DNA from: Tetmemena sp. SeJ-2015
Lineage: Eukaryota; Ciliophora; Spirotrichea; Sporadotrichida; Oxytrichidae
NCBI GenBank assembly: GCA_027382625.1
Contig: JAJKFJ010020898.1
Coordinates: 62,001 to 126,000, forward strand
Length of the DNA stretch: 64,000 bases
Reading direction: 5' to 3'
Position numbers and translations under genes: made by a program
Notes under the pieces: generated by a model
Told to the model about the DNA's origin: nothing
The model's database searches: none
Seen by the model: the letters and a program-made list of their open reading frames with translations, nothing else
Shown: positions 34,489 through 46,559 of the stretch, piece after piece
Position numbering within the stretch: position 1 is the first letter of the stretch
Layout of the letters: each line of letters starts with the position of its first letter

Positions 34489-35068
34489 ATGTCTCATGAA
34501 AATCTGTTTAAGAGTAGAATACTCCCAGATATTAAAATTTAGGAAATCAACCAGCTTATTTCTGATCCTGAGTATATCGATAAGTACCCGGAAGCAGTTG
34601 AGACTTTAATCAACTCCCTTCCTTAAGCAAGGAACAAGCCAAATCAAATTTACTACTACTACTTATATATTAGTATACAAACTAATTAAATTTAAGAGGC
34701 AACAGTAATTAAAGGTATGGATTTATGAAACTGATAAGAAGAGAATGCTCCAACATGCCAAATCTCCTCATTTATTTATGCTTTTATTCTATACATTTTC
34801 TTTTGTACATTAATCAGTGATCAGGAAAGGTAATCTAATCCAAGGAAACTAAAAAATGACACTTGACGTAAGTAATTTCCTATCACCTTAGATTAGTAAA
34901 TTTATATCCAAATTATTTATAGAAGTCTAAAGATGCACTTCAAACTTCATGAAATATATGTATAAATCTTTTGTTATTCTCGGAAGGGGCTTTCTGAATC
35001 AGAATTCGCGAAAATACAATGAAGAATTAAAGAAAGCGAAGAAAGGCTGCCAACCTCGTAATATTTGA
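34489..35068 (+). CDS. Small protein, unknown
   Basis: ATG 34489 opens MSHENLFKSRILPDIKIQEI and continues with LISDPEYIDKYPEAVETLIN, well-ordered and coding-like. After about 34650 AT-rich sequence intrudes. Another open frame (34715-35065) carries ETDKKRMLQHAKSPHLFMLL and ends KGCQPRNI at TGA 35066-35068. How the two parts join is unresolved. No family recognised. Confidence 0.45.
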
Positions 35069-35632
35069 ATATAAAGCGCATGAATAATTAGAGATTTGAA
35101 TTGAAATATAGGCTAGTTTTAGTGATTATTTAAATATTTTAAATTAAAAATCAGTCTTTAAAAAATTTAAAAGGGAAGTTTTTTTAAATTTTTTTTAAGT
35201 AGGTGAATAATTTTCCTTTTAAATTCACTTTGGGGTTTAAACAAAATTTTGGGTAAAAGTTTTTCAAATAAAACCCCCAAAACCCCGAGATAAAAAAAAG
35301 GGGAACCCTCCCACATAATAATTTAAAAATTTTTTTAACAAAATAGGTTTTTTGGAGAAATTTTTGTCACAAAAGCAAAATTTTTTCTTCCAAATTAAAA
35401 TTTTTGTTTAAAAATTTTTTGCAAAATTTAAGGGAAAGATACCAAAAATTTTACATGAGTAAAGCTAAATGATTTTAGACCTAATAATCTCCTTTATATT
35501 TTTGGAAAAATATATCCTAATTAAGATATTTTTATTTTACCGTCTCTTCGACTTCGTGGTGTTGATATTATTATTCACAATTTATTTTCAAGGAAACAGA
35601 GGCCTTCAATTTGAGAAGGCAGCTGCTCTTTC
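35069..35632. other. Homopolymer-rich spacer with telomere-like motifs
   Basis: From about 35160 to 35455 the sequence consists of long A, T, C and G runs quite unlike the surrounding DNA. It includes CCCCAAAACCCC at 35275-35286 (one and a half C4A4 units) and TTTGGGGTTT near 35230 in the opposite sense. A 63-codon standard-code frame at 35469-35660 is the antisense of the cyclin 3' end and is not a gene. Confidence 0.55.
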
Positions 35633-37250
35633 TCATAAAGGATCCTCGAAGATTTGCTAATGGATCGCTATGTAAGCTGGAGTTGCGTACTTTTTGCGCA
35701 CAGATAATTATTTATTTAAAAATGCTAAAAATTTAAATTTAAAAAATTTTGGGAAAAATTTAATTATAAGTATGTTAACTAACTTTTAATATTTCTGCTT
35801 ATGCATGTATATGAATTTACTGATTTTTCCCGTTTTTCATTGAGATATTTAGATAAGAGTGTGCTTGAGTTTTGGTTCCTTGCATGAACGAAGACAAGTT
35901 CACGCATACAACTTTAGAGTTCTGTTAGCTAGAAACCAAGAGTGGCTGCTACATAGTTTTCTACCTGCTCCTCTATTTGTTTCTGCTTCTCTTCAGTTAT
36001 ATACGGGCTCTTGCATGCGTAGACAACCTTAAAAAATTTGTCAATAGTCTTAAATTGGAAGTTAAGAATTAAATCTACTCCAACACAATTATTTATTGTC
36101 CTTTGAGGCGATGCAGACAGCTGAAGCAGCAATAATGGACTAAAGGAAAGAAACCATCCTCATATCCACTAATGACAGCTCCAGCAGATATTGCGCGAAC
36201 GCCAGCACATCTTTATTATTGCCAAGTTATTTTGAGTAGCGTTCCACAAACCTCCACGAAGTCGCAAAAGTCAATTCAAATTCAAGAGCACTCAAGATTC
36301 TGAACTCCATGTCTAGCAAGTCCTCTCTTGAAAAATACCAACTTATAATTTAGGCTTGTGTAGGCTCTGTCAGTTATTACTACAAAGTGTATTTTTCAAA
36401 ATTAAAGCATCCTTTTATGCTTTTAAGTCCTTGAGTTCAGGAGGATAGATCTCCTCATATTTAGAGGCAATGCTGAGTGCAGTGACACCCACTAGCTGTA
36501 GTGTAGACTTCAAGACAGCTTATTTTTCAAGGTATCTATCGATGATTTTGACGGCGATTTCTAATTATAATAGCAACTTTAAATTTTAAGATGTAGAGGG
36601 TCTCTGTGGCTAGGCGGAATTTATAGTGGACTTCAACTAGCCAGTCAACTAGAATAGATCTCATCTTATCATTAATTTCAGGCTACCTGCTCATGTAGTC
36701 CCCGCTCACTAGCTACTTTCTATCGAGCTGCAGCTGGTAATTGTAAATGCTCTGAGCGTACTCGGCGCAAAATGCAGTATCATGGGCAGTTTAGCGATCA
36801 CATTCCTGCTCGAGATTTTAGAGATCGCGTGCGCAGATCAGCTGGAATGCTTGTTTCTGCTCTGAGAAGCTCCTCCCAGATCCCTCACTGAATGACATAC
36901 TGTAGGCAAGAAAATAAATTGTAACCCATATGAAAGGCAGAGGAGGCTGATGTTGTAGCTGAGCCAGATGTGGAAGCAGTGGTTGAGGCGGTCGAAGTAA
37001 ATGACCTTGCTAGTTGTTGCTAGGTTTAGTTGCTTCTTCCTGAGCGCTGAGTGATGAGCTGGGTTTGCTGCTGACCATTGATGAATTAATTCTGCCGACT
37101 TGAGGAGCGGCGATTGTTTCCTTATCCTCTCGCAGTGTTGCTTCTTGACTGGGGTCTTTGATGGACGAAAGAGCTCCCCAATCGATGCTGACTCTGCTGA
37201 TTAGAGGCAGGCTTGCGAAAAGTTTCCCCTCCGCACTCATCAACTTCCAT
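35633..37250 (-). CDS. B-type mitotic cyclin
   Basis: Two cyclin folds follow a ~110-residue Ser/Thr/Gln-rich N-terminus. The first fold has the B/A signature [24 protein letters not shown], then IIDRYLE and [21 protein letters not shown]. The linking [20 protein letters not shown] and the second fold [33 protein letters not shown] follow, ending IAIHQQIFEDPL at TGA 35633-35635. It would activate a CDK. Four IESs are resolved; two more are likely near 36110 and 35700-35830. The N-terminal frame is ambiguous: MEVDECGG from 37250 (joined by the TATG pointer) or an overlapping frame from 37243 without excision. RLGSS in the first could be a destruction box. Confidence 0.92.
36327..36354 (-). other. 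IES in cyclin, pointer CAAG
   Basis: 28 bp; excision gives [18 protein letters not shown]. Confidence 0.83.
36385..36424 (-). other. IES in cyclin, pointer ACTT
   Basis: 40 bp; excision joins YPPELKD to [10 protein letters not shown]. Confidence 0.83.
36556..36589 (-). other. IES in cyclin box, pointer ATC
   Basis: 34 bp; excision gives [17 protein letters not shown]. Confidence 0.82.
36896..36926 (-). other. Probable IES, pointer TATG
   Basis: 31 bp; excision joins the Ser/Thr-rich frame (TSASSAFH) to [15 protein letters not shown]. The alternative frame needs no excision, so this one is less certain. Confidence 0.6.
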
Positions 37251-38478
37251 CTATTCAGAAGTTAAGGAAGAGAGAAAATATAGTAAAGAGAAAAAAGTTT
37301 AGACTGGCTCATATGACTCAGTCTGCGGACAAAGATGCACTCTACTTTTCATTTCGAGCTCTTTTCTGAAGTTTCTGAAGGTTGATTGAGGTATTTGGTA
37401 AGAGCGATAGCTCTCGAAACCACTGGGACACCAACCATTTTACCCTGAAACGATTCTTTAGCAATCTCCGGTTGGCTAATCCCAAGTGTTCTGGTCCATA
37501 CCAAAGTTTACTGAATTGTTTTGGCCACTATATGTTCATATTTTTATGGAAATAATTTTAGTTTTGTTTTGCTTTTTTAATTTAATTAGATGAGATATTT
37601 TAGAGATTTTTAATACCTAATTGAAATTAATAACTGAACTTAATTTGATTTGCTAATCATTAAATATATCCTAATTCTATTAAATTTGAAATAGAATAAA
37701 TTACTCATATGAGATATTTATAAAATATAGACAAGGTTTTTTCATTCAGAGCATTATTAAATACTTTCGATGTGTGTAACTTACTGTAAAGCCACTGAAA
37801 TGTTGAATTGAGTTTATTCTTACGTACTCAATGGCGATATGACTCCAACACCAATAGTAGCAAATTAGAATAGCACTAAATTATTGTTTATATAATTTTT
37901 AAGTAGAGAACCTCTTAAATAAACAAATTGAAGCCCTTTAAAATTGGGCAGTTATTAAACAATTTACACTTTTTAGCATGTTTAAATTAATTCTTTCTAG
38001 TTTTTGTATTTATTAATCCGATAATTCATTAAATACAGAAATTCAATTTATAATGAAGACAAAAATAATAGCAATTTTAACATGACAATTTTCAAAAATA
38101 AATAAAAAGAAAAATATTTTCATTTTGTAATAAAATAGAAATCCAACAGGATAAATTTTTTAAAATACTAAAAGTAAGTAGTAACTATCTAATAAGAAAG
38201 ACAAATCAAAAAAAAATAAGGAATGTAACTTAAAAAAGAAAAAAGGTAGATGTAATTTCTCTCAAATTATTTATCATTCTATTTATATTTATAGATAAAG
38301 ATTATAATGTTTCTTGTCGCTGCTGATTGTCACAGTTCATTATTTCAAATTTAAAATTAAAGGAAATATACTTTGTATTTAAAAAATATTGTGCAAAACT
38401 CAAACTTAAATTTTACTCTTCTACTCCCATAAATATCATTGAATTCATAAAATATCTTAAAGATTGAAGATCAATAAC
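37251..38478. other. Intergenic, with one short coding-like segment
   Basis: 37360-37500 on the minus strand reads RTLGISQPEIAKESFQGKMV then PVVSRAIALTKYLNQPSE to a TGA. It looks coding and could be an upstream cyclin segment or an orphan fragment. The rest (37540-38478) is AT-rich with no gene. Confidence 0.4.
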
Positions 38479-41400
38479 TCAATCAAACTGTCCCAGATAT
38501 CCTAATAAGATCTTAAAATACTTTTCAATCTAATTCAAGTAAGTCTAGGTACTTGAAACATTATGGACATTCGTATTCTTTCTTAAAAGTCTTCCTTAAA
38601 CCTTAAGCAGTTATTGAACTGTCACTACTGATACAAATTTATTTTTAAAGATGCTTGTATTCTATCCAGCTTAAATATTCTATGTCATTCTAGAATTCTG
38701 TTGCCTATTCTTCCGTTTAAACGGTTGCTCACTTAGCTGAGGCATACTTTTCTAGGTATTGACGACTTTCTCCTTTGCAACTTCATCACCATTTAGCTTA
38801 GAAGTTGATGCACTATTTGAGAGGATACAATAAAATTTATATCATTTAGAAAAAAGTTAGAGTTTTCTTTCTTCCTCACTTCTTTTTGGAAGGACACATC
38901 TCTTGTGAAATTTATGGCCACATCTAAATATAATGAAAGGCTTGGCCGAGATGTAATCTTTCTTTTTCTCATTCGTCAAATTCATATCATTGTTCTAAAA
39001 AGATTTCAACTCTGAGTTTTGTCCATTGCCCAAACCTATAGTCACTGAATGTATTCAAAGACATTAAGAGACTAAGTACGCTATTACTCGCTTATAAATT
39101 GATCTAAGCTTTCCTCTGTCATCAAGGGCTCATCACATAATTGAGGCTGGCCATTTTCATTTATACCTTGGGAACGATCGCACTAATTAACCAGATTGTA
39201 GATTCCTCTCTTTTAGTCACAGACTATCTCATTTATAGGAAGTTAAAAAATCTGCTTTAATTTTAATCTCTATGATCTGATCATTCATCGTCTTTTCATT
39301 TACCTTGAGAGCAGACTTTAGAACATGTTTATAGTTTTTAAGCTTCATAAAGGCCTCTATTATAGCTTCTTTAACCTCTGACAATAAGGTTTCAGGAGCA
39401 AGTGCTTCCAGTATCAAGTGAGGCTTATTGTATTATTCAACGTAGTTTAAAAGTTGCTTTATTTGCTCTGTGTTCCCATGAGCTTTCTGAAGAATTATAC
39501 TCCAAACATAATCTGCATTTATGTTGAACTGAGCAGTTAGCTCAATTTAAAACTCACACTTATTTTAATTAACTCTATAGTTTCGAACACATTTTAAGTT
39601 TTATCGACTAATATCCTAATGCCTTGTTCCTCATTTCCTAGTTTTAGGAGTAAATATCCTTGCTCTTTAAACATCTAATAGCTTTCGCAGATTTTTATAG
39701 CCTCTGTAAAATCGTAGTCATCAGACTTCTTTAAGAATGTCAGCAGTTTAGATGGATTAAAGCGGACAATAAAGCTCTATTAAAAGCTAATGAAATGGCT
39801 TCGATTATTCCCCTCGATATTTCTCAAACACCTCATTCAGGAACAAATATTGAAGATACGATCTGTCTTTTCATAATTAAGAAATACTACAATGATTTTT
39901 TTAATTATTTACTTTCTCGGATCTATCTGGAATCTTTTGAAGGATATCAACGCAATGTTCCACTATCTTAAAGTCTTAAAGTCTACCGTATCTCTAAAAG
40001 ACATATTCTACTGAAAGTTCTGGATTGATAGAAGCAACTTTCTTAAATATTTCTGCAAGTCAAAATCAAGCTGCACTTTTTTTAGGAAATCAAACGTTCT
40101 CTAATCATTCATCTTTTAAGAAAAGCTGAAAATAATCAAGGCAAAATTAATCTAGACTAAGATTTGAAACGCAGTTAGGTAATCTCTAGCCCACTCATTA
40201 GATATATTATATTCATAATATTCATTCAAAGTCCAGAGCACTTCCAATAAATCCTTGCTTGCTGCTAGTGATGGATCTCTTTCTATCAGTTTATTGATTT
40301 GCTCAATTAAGTCCTCTGTGTTAATGAGGTATGCTGGAAATAGTTACAGAACAGTTTCGTGGAGTAGCTTAAAGTCCCCTCTCTCAATAAAGTGCTCTAC
40401 CATTTTAGTGTACATTTTTACTCCTAGCTTGGGATACTCTTTGGGTATTATAGTCAAGAAATGTGCGAGTACCTTTTTTTGCATAAACCTATTTATCCAA
40501 TGCTCCCATCTTTCTTAGCTGTATTCCAGATATTCAGGCAAGACTTCTAGCAGCTTGTCGTAGTCTTTATTCCGAAGTAAATACTCAAGATAGAGATTCT
40601 GTGTCTTCACAACTTCGTCTCTCGAAATTTGAGCACCAGCTTAAGTTATCAATTTGAAGACCTCGTCAAACTTTATATCCGTTAAATCTAAAAGTGGAAT
40701 TAAATAAATTTGTAAAAAAAAAAGATAAAATGGGCCCATTTCATTTAATAAAATATGAAATTAACTAAATTAAATAGACTTAGAATATGAATTTGCTGGA
40801 CGTATTTATGATTCTCAGTGAACTAAAATAAATGCTAAGAATTTTTAGTACTTTAGGTATTAATGCAAGATTCGCTTAGACTAAATAAATAATTCTTAAA
40901 TACAGTATGGTATTCAAAAAAGGTCATTTATTTTTTATCATAAAGAGAAATAAGTGAAGTGAATCGTGGGTTGTAAGAATAAGATTAGTCTTAAATATAA
41001 ATAGTAAGTCCTCGTCAACGAGAATGCTTTCTGGCTTGAGAAGAAAAGTAGGGTGTGATATATTTTAATTATTAAATAGGAAAAGTTTAGGTTTTAAATA
41101 AAATTGGACACCCATTGGTTAATCACTGATCTCTACAGAGAAATCCAATTAAACATTAGAGTTTTAATTATAGCTCTGATCATTATATTAAACACCAATC
41201 AATATCAGAATTAAACCATATTAGCCAATCACTGATCTCTATTTAATATAGTCTCAATCACATCTCTAATTAAGAATTGGGCTTTGATCTTATTCTTATA
41301 ACCCACGATTCACTTCACTTATTTCTCTTTACTTTGAAAAGAGAATATATATTTAACTTTAAGTTCTTGGTAAGATACTCAATTCTATCTGAAATTGTTA

Positions 41401-43188
41401 ATGGACTAATCTTCATTATCATTTATGAGTTGTTATAGTTATATATGCTTCATTTATTTTGAATTTTATATCTTTTTTAACTTTTGAATAATAAAGCAAT
41501 TCCCATCAAATTTCGCACTATTCATTGAATAGTGAATTTCTTAGTAGATTGGGTCAAAATCCTTCAGATCTTCGTTCATCAAAAAGTCAGTTTAAGAATT
41601 GTAGACAGATAATTCAGGAAACCTAACTGCAGAAAGTTTTGAATTATCTGCGGCTTATGAATCTGAGTCCTCACTTTTTCTTGGATGAGTAAACTAGCAA
41701 AAGATCATGAAATCGCCAAGTAAAGCAAGCCCACTCACGTAAATGTTTTCCAAGTCTATACTAAAGTAATTTTGAATTGGTCAACAAAGTTTAAAAATAA
41801 TCTATGAATCATATTATACTTATAAGTTAAGATAGAAGGAGTAAATATGGGAGAGTTTTATTTACCTTTTCAAAACTTCGATTTTGTATTTGTCTTCCGA
41901 TGGTTCTAATCTAAGTCGACAGGTTTTGATAACGTTAAACCATGCTATATAGAGTTGAGATCCCATCTCTGGATTAGTGATGTTAATAATTTGAGAGTTT
42001 GGGATCTAGGAATAAGTAGCAATCGCAGCTGAATTTGTGGCCTACTGAGAAACAGGAATTTTAGAATTTGGAGGAGCTTTCCAAGGCTTCCAAAACATAG
42101 TGGGTTTAGCAACTTTGCTATTTTGAAGCAATGATTTAAGTCTGCGTTAAAAATTACTATCATAGAGATAAGATGGAAAGTGTGGAGATATATCAGGTCT
42201 TGGTATCATGCAAATCTTTTAGCCCTTTGCATAGTGCAAGAGTCTTATATTCTTTGGCGTCGAGAAACCAACTATCTCTTTGTAACACAAAATGTTCAGC
42301 AATTTAAAATTTTTATTTTAATAGGTTATTATAATAGTTCAAAATAGGCCCCTCCTGTTCATTTTTGTGCAAGACTTCTTTCGTGTTTTAAAGCCATCCA
42401 TTATAAAAGTAGAAAACTTTTCCAGATAGTGTTCCGATAAAAAATTCAATATTCTGTGCTTGGAAAACTGGAGCTCTTAGACAGAAGCAACTTATCTCTA
42501 ATATATACACTAGGATATTTAGGATAATATGTTATGACTAATTCCTTGATGTCAATAGTGAGACTGTCAAACTCTTAGCATAATGTTGTTATCTTTATGA
42601 GTCCGTCGTAGGAACTTGTTATTATGGCATAATGGTCTCTGTAATAGCACTGACTCACCTTTTTATTATGCATCTAGTAGGTTCTCACCAAGTTACAATA
42701 ATTCATCAGAATCGAAAACAATTCATTCTAATTAAATTAGGAAGTTACCAGTTTTTATATCCACTATGTATACTTTACCGCTGTTAGTTCCCACAACCTG
42801 AGAAAAGGTATTAAGACAGAATCTATCTATAACTTACAATATTCTATTCTCCAATCGTCATGCAAGAAATAAACGAATTGTAATATGGAATCTATTTTAA
42901 TAGATTATTAGTAAGAAATAAGATCTTGCTCATCAAAGTTCTGAATCATAAAAAAAGTTTTATGGTTTAATAGAGGTTCATCTTTATCAATAGAGTTTTT
43001 CGAAAGCACCCATTCGATATTTTTATTGTGTATAAAATATATTCTCTTAACACTTTAAATAAATTTGCTTCTTCATATGCATTGTCTTAATTCTTGTTAA
43101 TTGTGGTTGCTTAGGATTAATTTTAGCTCGGTGGCCTGGTGTTACTTTCTGAGGGCAATCCGAATATTCTGTCTAGAATTTTTTCCAT
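38479..43188 (-). CDS. VPS41-like HOPS subunit
   Basis: Start MEKILDRIFGLPSESNTRPP at ATG 43188. The N-terminal half has beta-propeller fragments such as VVGTNSGKVYIVDIKTGNF and CYYRDHYAIITSSYDGLIKI. The C-terminal half is an alpha-solenoid (clathrin heavy-chain-type repeat) with VPS41 hallmarks: NLYLEYLLRNKDYDKLLEV, WEHWINRFMQKKVLAHFLTI, IPKEYPKLGVKMYTKMVEHF. A C-terminal RING-like piece follows (QLCDEPLMTEE...FRCGHKFHKRCV), with one or more zinc ligands not located. A Lys/Ser/Gln-rich tail ends at TGA 38479-38481. VPS41 belongs to the HOPS tether for late endosome/vacuole fusion. The gene is heavily interrupted; the largest break, about 40690-41500, carries an inverted-repeat element. Confidence 0.82.
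40943..41329. mobile_element. MITE-like element with 43-bp terminal inverted repeats
   Basis: AAGAGAAATAAGTGAAGTGA... (40943-40985) is the inverted complement, with one mismatch, of 41287-41329. The 387-bp element is flanked on both sides by TA (40941-40942 and 41330-41331), a Tc1/mariner-type target duplication. It has no coding capacity. Inside, TCACTGATCTCTA appears twice (about 41123 and 41230). It sits in non-coding DNA between VPS41 coding blocks. Confidence 0.85.
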
Positions 43189-43192
43189 GTTT

Positions 43193-44344
43193 ATTTCCTA
43201 CTACTACTAATTATTTTTATCAATTCAATCAATATACCATCAAATTCTTCATTAAGACAATAACTCAGAAAGCTTTGTAATTTATAGTTAACAAATAATA
43301 CACATATTTTGTAGAGTTGAGTTAAAATAATTGTCAAATTGCTTGTAGCTTATTTAGTCTTATCAAGAATAATTTCTCTGTCAAAACTTTAGCATATATC
43401 ACAACATACGAAAACAAGAATAAGAAATAAATGTGCATTTGGATTGAATTCCTCAATCACGACAAATCTAAGCGCTTTATACCAATCGACTAGCTGCTTA
43501 ACGCTAAAGCATTCTAAAAACATCGGCTGCTCTACTCCTTTGAATTAAATGCTCATAGTCACATGCTTCCTTCCATCTCGCTCACAAAAGCTACTTTTGA
43601 AATGAGGATCTGTAAAGTCCCCATAATTTATCTTAGTCACATTTTTTAGGCTCTCGTATATTACTTAGTTTCCAGGGTGATATCGTAGCAGCAAGTCTCC
43701 TTAACTATTTAGCACTTGCATAATGAGTTACCTCTTCTCAAAATTATTATGAACTAAGAAAGCAGTCTCTCCCTAGTCCATCAAGAATTACAAGTAGGTT
43801 TTGTACTCAATAAACTAATTCAATGACAATATTAGATAAATTAAGCTATGAATTTAAATAAGTTGCAGTTTATTTTAATCGATTTGCGCTTTTTATTATG
43901 CTGCTCTCATTGATTCATTATCTATAATCCTCATATTTCCCATTCTTTCGCTTAGTCCAATCTAAAACCCTATTTTCCCCTTTGAATCTGTTTCATTCTT
44001 CTAATTTGACATGCTCGATAGCTCTTTATGATGAGAGAATAACCCTCTTGGTGATATTTATTGCTCAGGAGAAGACAAGACCTACAGTTTTTAATTTTTA
44101 TCTTAATGAGCTCTCTAAATTTCAACAGATTCTTTTATGTTTTCTGACTTCAAATAAGCATTCGTTGGTCTAATAGAAAAATAAGTATATCATTTAAGAT
44201 AGTTTTAGATCTATCACTATAATCAGCATTGGCTCTATTATCTTAATCTATCTTTAATATTTATTTGGGGTTGAAGCTCAGGTACTCATTTTACTAGAGG
44301 CTGACAAGGGGATTGATATTTGTAGTCAGTCTATTTTAGTCCAT
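43193..44344 (-). CDS. PH-like domain protein, unknown
   Basis: ATG 44344 opens MDQNRLTTNINPLVSLQQNE. After a break near 44165 a Ser/Gln-rich part follows (RGLFSHHKELSSMSNQKNET), then a ~120-residue block with the beta-rich pattern of a pleckstrin-homology fold and a final amphipathic helix: FLVHNNFEKRQLIMQVLNSQ, GDLLLRYHPGNQVIYESLKN, KQLVDWYKALRFVVIEEFNP. The C-terminus is unclear: the frame continues antisense-free into the VPS41 start at 43188, so the real stop was not found. The PH assignment is from pattern only. Confidence 0.55.
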
Positions 44345-44500
44345 GGTAGCCTCTGTCTTTCCAAAGGCAAAGCTCTTTACAACTGACTATAAATTATCAC
44401 ATAAATTGCAAAACAAGAAGCATAAAAAATTAAGGGTTTCTAAAAATGATATTAAAATTCATTTTTTTAATTCATAAGAAATATATAAGTCATATGTCAG

Positions 44501-46559
44501 TCATATGGTGAAAAGATTTTAAACTATTATAAGATACATCTATAAAATAAAACATATTATAATTGACTGGTTAGCAAATTCAGAATCGATCTCATTTCTG
44601 TATTCTTGAATTTTATGGCCTATAGTTTTCAAGTTTAAGTACTAAGAGTTAATTTGGAAGGGATCACTGTCTTTCAAGAGGTTTTGAGAAATAATTAAAC
44701 TAAATATAGATCTAATTTCAGACTCGTCATTCCTCTATATTGAACTTGCAGAAAACTCTGACAGCTAATTTTGTCGAGAGTTAGAATCCATATACCTTCG
44801 CTTCTCAAATCCTTAATCGAACTGTTTCTAGTCATTTAGATCAAGATGCGTCTCCGAATTCTTAAAATAGTTTGAAAAAAAGGTGTAAGTTTTCTTTGTG
44901 AAAGGTTAAGTATTAAGCTTGTGGCTGTATATTGAAGACCGTAGCTATTTTTCATGTGAAATGAAATCTCTAAACTCCTCTAGCATTGAATCCTAAATGA
45001 ACCCACCCTTTGCTCCTTCCTCTAGCAGACTCATGCATGATTCCTATTCCTGCTAAGAATATTGCTCTAGCTCTAGGATTTCTTCTTATGTTATTTTAAA
45101 GTCTTCAAGGATTAAGATAATTAATTTGCAGAAAAGATCAGTATACATATGGATTAATGAGAACTCATTCCCAAGCTAAGAGATAAATTCAAGTTTAGAG
45201 CTAAGGAAGGTATTCTTTTAGATTAGGTCTTAGGAGACAGAGTGCACCTAGTCCTGGTAAACGCGGACATTATTTTTTAGATCTTGAACTTACTAACTTA
45301 TCACCATCTCGTAGGTAAATATGAAATGAATGGATACGCATAATTGATAATCTAAATCTTGCTTATTAAACTAGTGCTCGACGAGCTATTGAGTTTAAGT
45401 GAGTCTACTCTATAAGTATTCCTCGTGATTTACTATCTGAATATATCTAGGAATAGCTGCTTTAAGTTGTGCTCTTATGTCCTTATTTTAATCTATAAAT
45501 TCTAGTTCTATTGATGGCCCTTTAGCATCTACTTTTCCCTCATTTTCTCCTCTTTTTTCAAGATAGAATAGTAAATAGATATTTTTCAAAGCTATGGTCT
45601 GTCACCATCTCATCTATTGACTAGTTTAGATAAGATTAGTCCTCAAATTCAATTCTATAATGAAATAGGATCACAAAGTTAAATTGGTCTTGCTCTCTCT
45701 AGATCTTCCTAACATTTAACTTTAAGATAACTATAAAATTATTCTCCTTTGAAATGAGTTACTCTCGTTATTGCTAGTTCGTTCTTCATCTTCGTCATTA
45801 AGACCTGAGACATCTCTGCTCTCTAGCTCTTCGCTATCGCTTTTACCATAATACCCTTTATTCTCCTGCTACTTCATTTAATTAGCCACTTATCTGCCTT
45901 AATATTTTAACATTTAAATAGCTGCCTTTTGCTCTCTTTACTTTGGGCAAGATAGTATTTTGGTATTCTGGCCACTAGAAATCTACCCAGTATTTATATA
46001 AATTGCTAAAATATCATATAAAACACAGCAATATAAAGTATTAGCAGTTATGGCGAAGTTAGTTCAAACTAACTTGACTTCCAGTGAGTGGATCAGTTAC
46101 TATAGGCTTTCTATAAGCTTGAGACTCTAAGACAAAGCACTTTGGATTCGCTTGGAATAGTTCAATCAGCAAGTTATGAAATAGGCTCGAAGGTGGCATC
46201 CTATAGGCTTATTAGCCTTCAAATATAGATAATAGATCAATCAGCAACAAATATTTATTCTTGGCTGAATTAGTCTATCTCTTTTTAGAACATCTTCATC
46301 TGTTGATGCTCATTTTAATCAATCTCAAGAAGTGAAATAGAGGAGTCTAACTATTAAGGTGTTGAGGATAGAAATATATTCCCCACAGGGCTACTTGAAC
46401 CACCTTAAAATTTGAGTCCCAGAGAATTTGATCCTGATATAATTGGAGTGCTCTAAACTTCATCGCTTTACTTTGTATTTTATCTTAGATTCCTTTCTCT
46501 TTTGTTTCCTTCTCTGAGCTTTAATCTTTTTTCCGCATCTTAGTAACTCTCGAAAACAT
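44501..46559 (-). CDS. Ser/Gln/Asn-rich protein, unknown
   Basis: ATG 46559 opens MFSRVTKMRKKDQSSEKETK. Blocks follow at 46270-46450 (SGSNSLGLKFQGGSSSPVGN), 46060-46270 (IFEGQQAYRMPPSSLFHNLL), 45780-46010 (NKGYYGKSDSEELESRDVSG), and a long block 44501-45130 (ILEDFKITQEEILELEQYSQ...KTIGHKIQEYRNEIDS) ending at TGA 44501-44503. 45130-45730 is less clear. The protein is acidic and helical at its C-terminus with Ser-rich linkers; no family recognised. Confidence 0.5.

Noticed and set aside
35469..35660. Hydrophobic 63-residue + strand protein
   Set aside because: It overlaps, antisense, the cyclin C-terminus that ends at TGA 35633-35635; its hydrophobicity comes from AT-rich flanking DNA.
40943..41329. 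CRISPR array or tandem repeat
   Set aside because: The repeats are inverted termini with one internal duplicated motif, not regularly spaced direct repeats.
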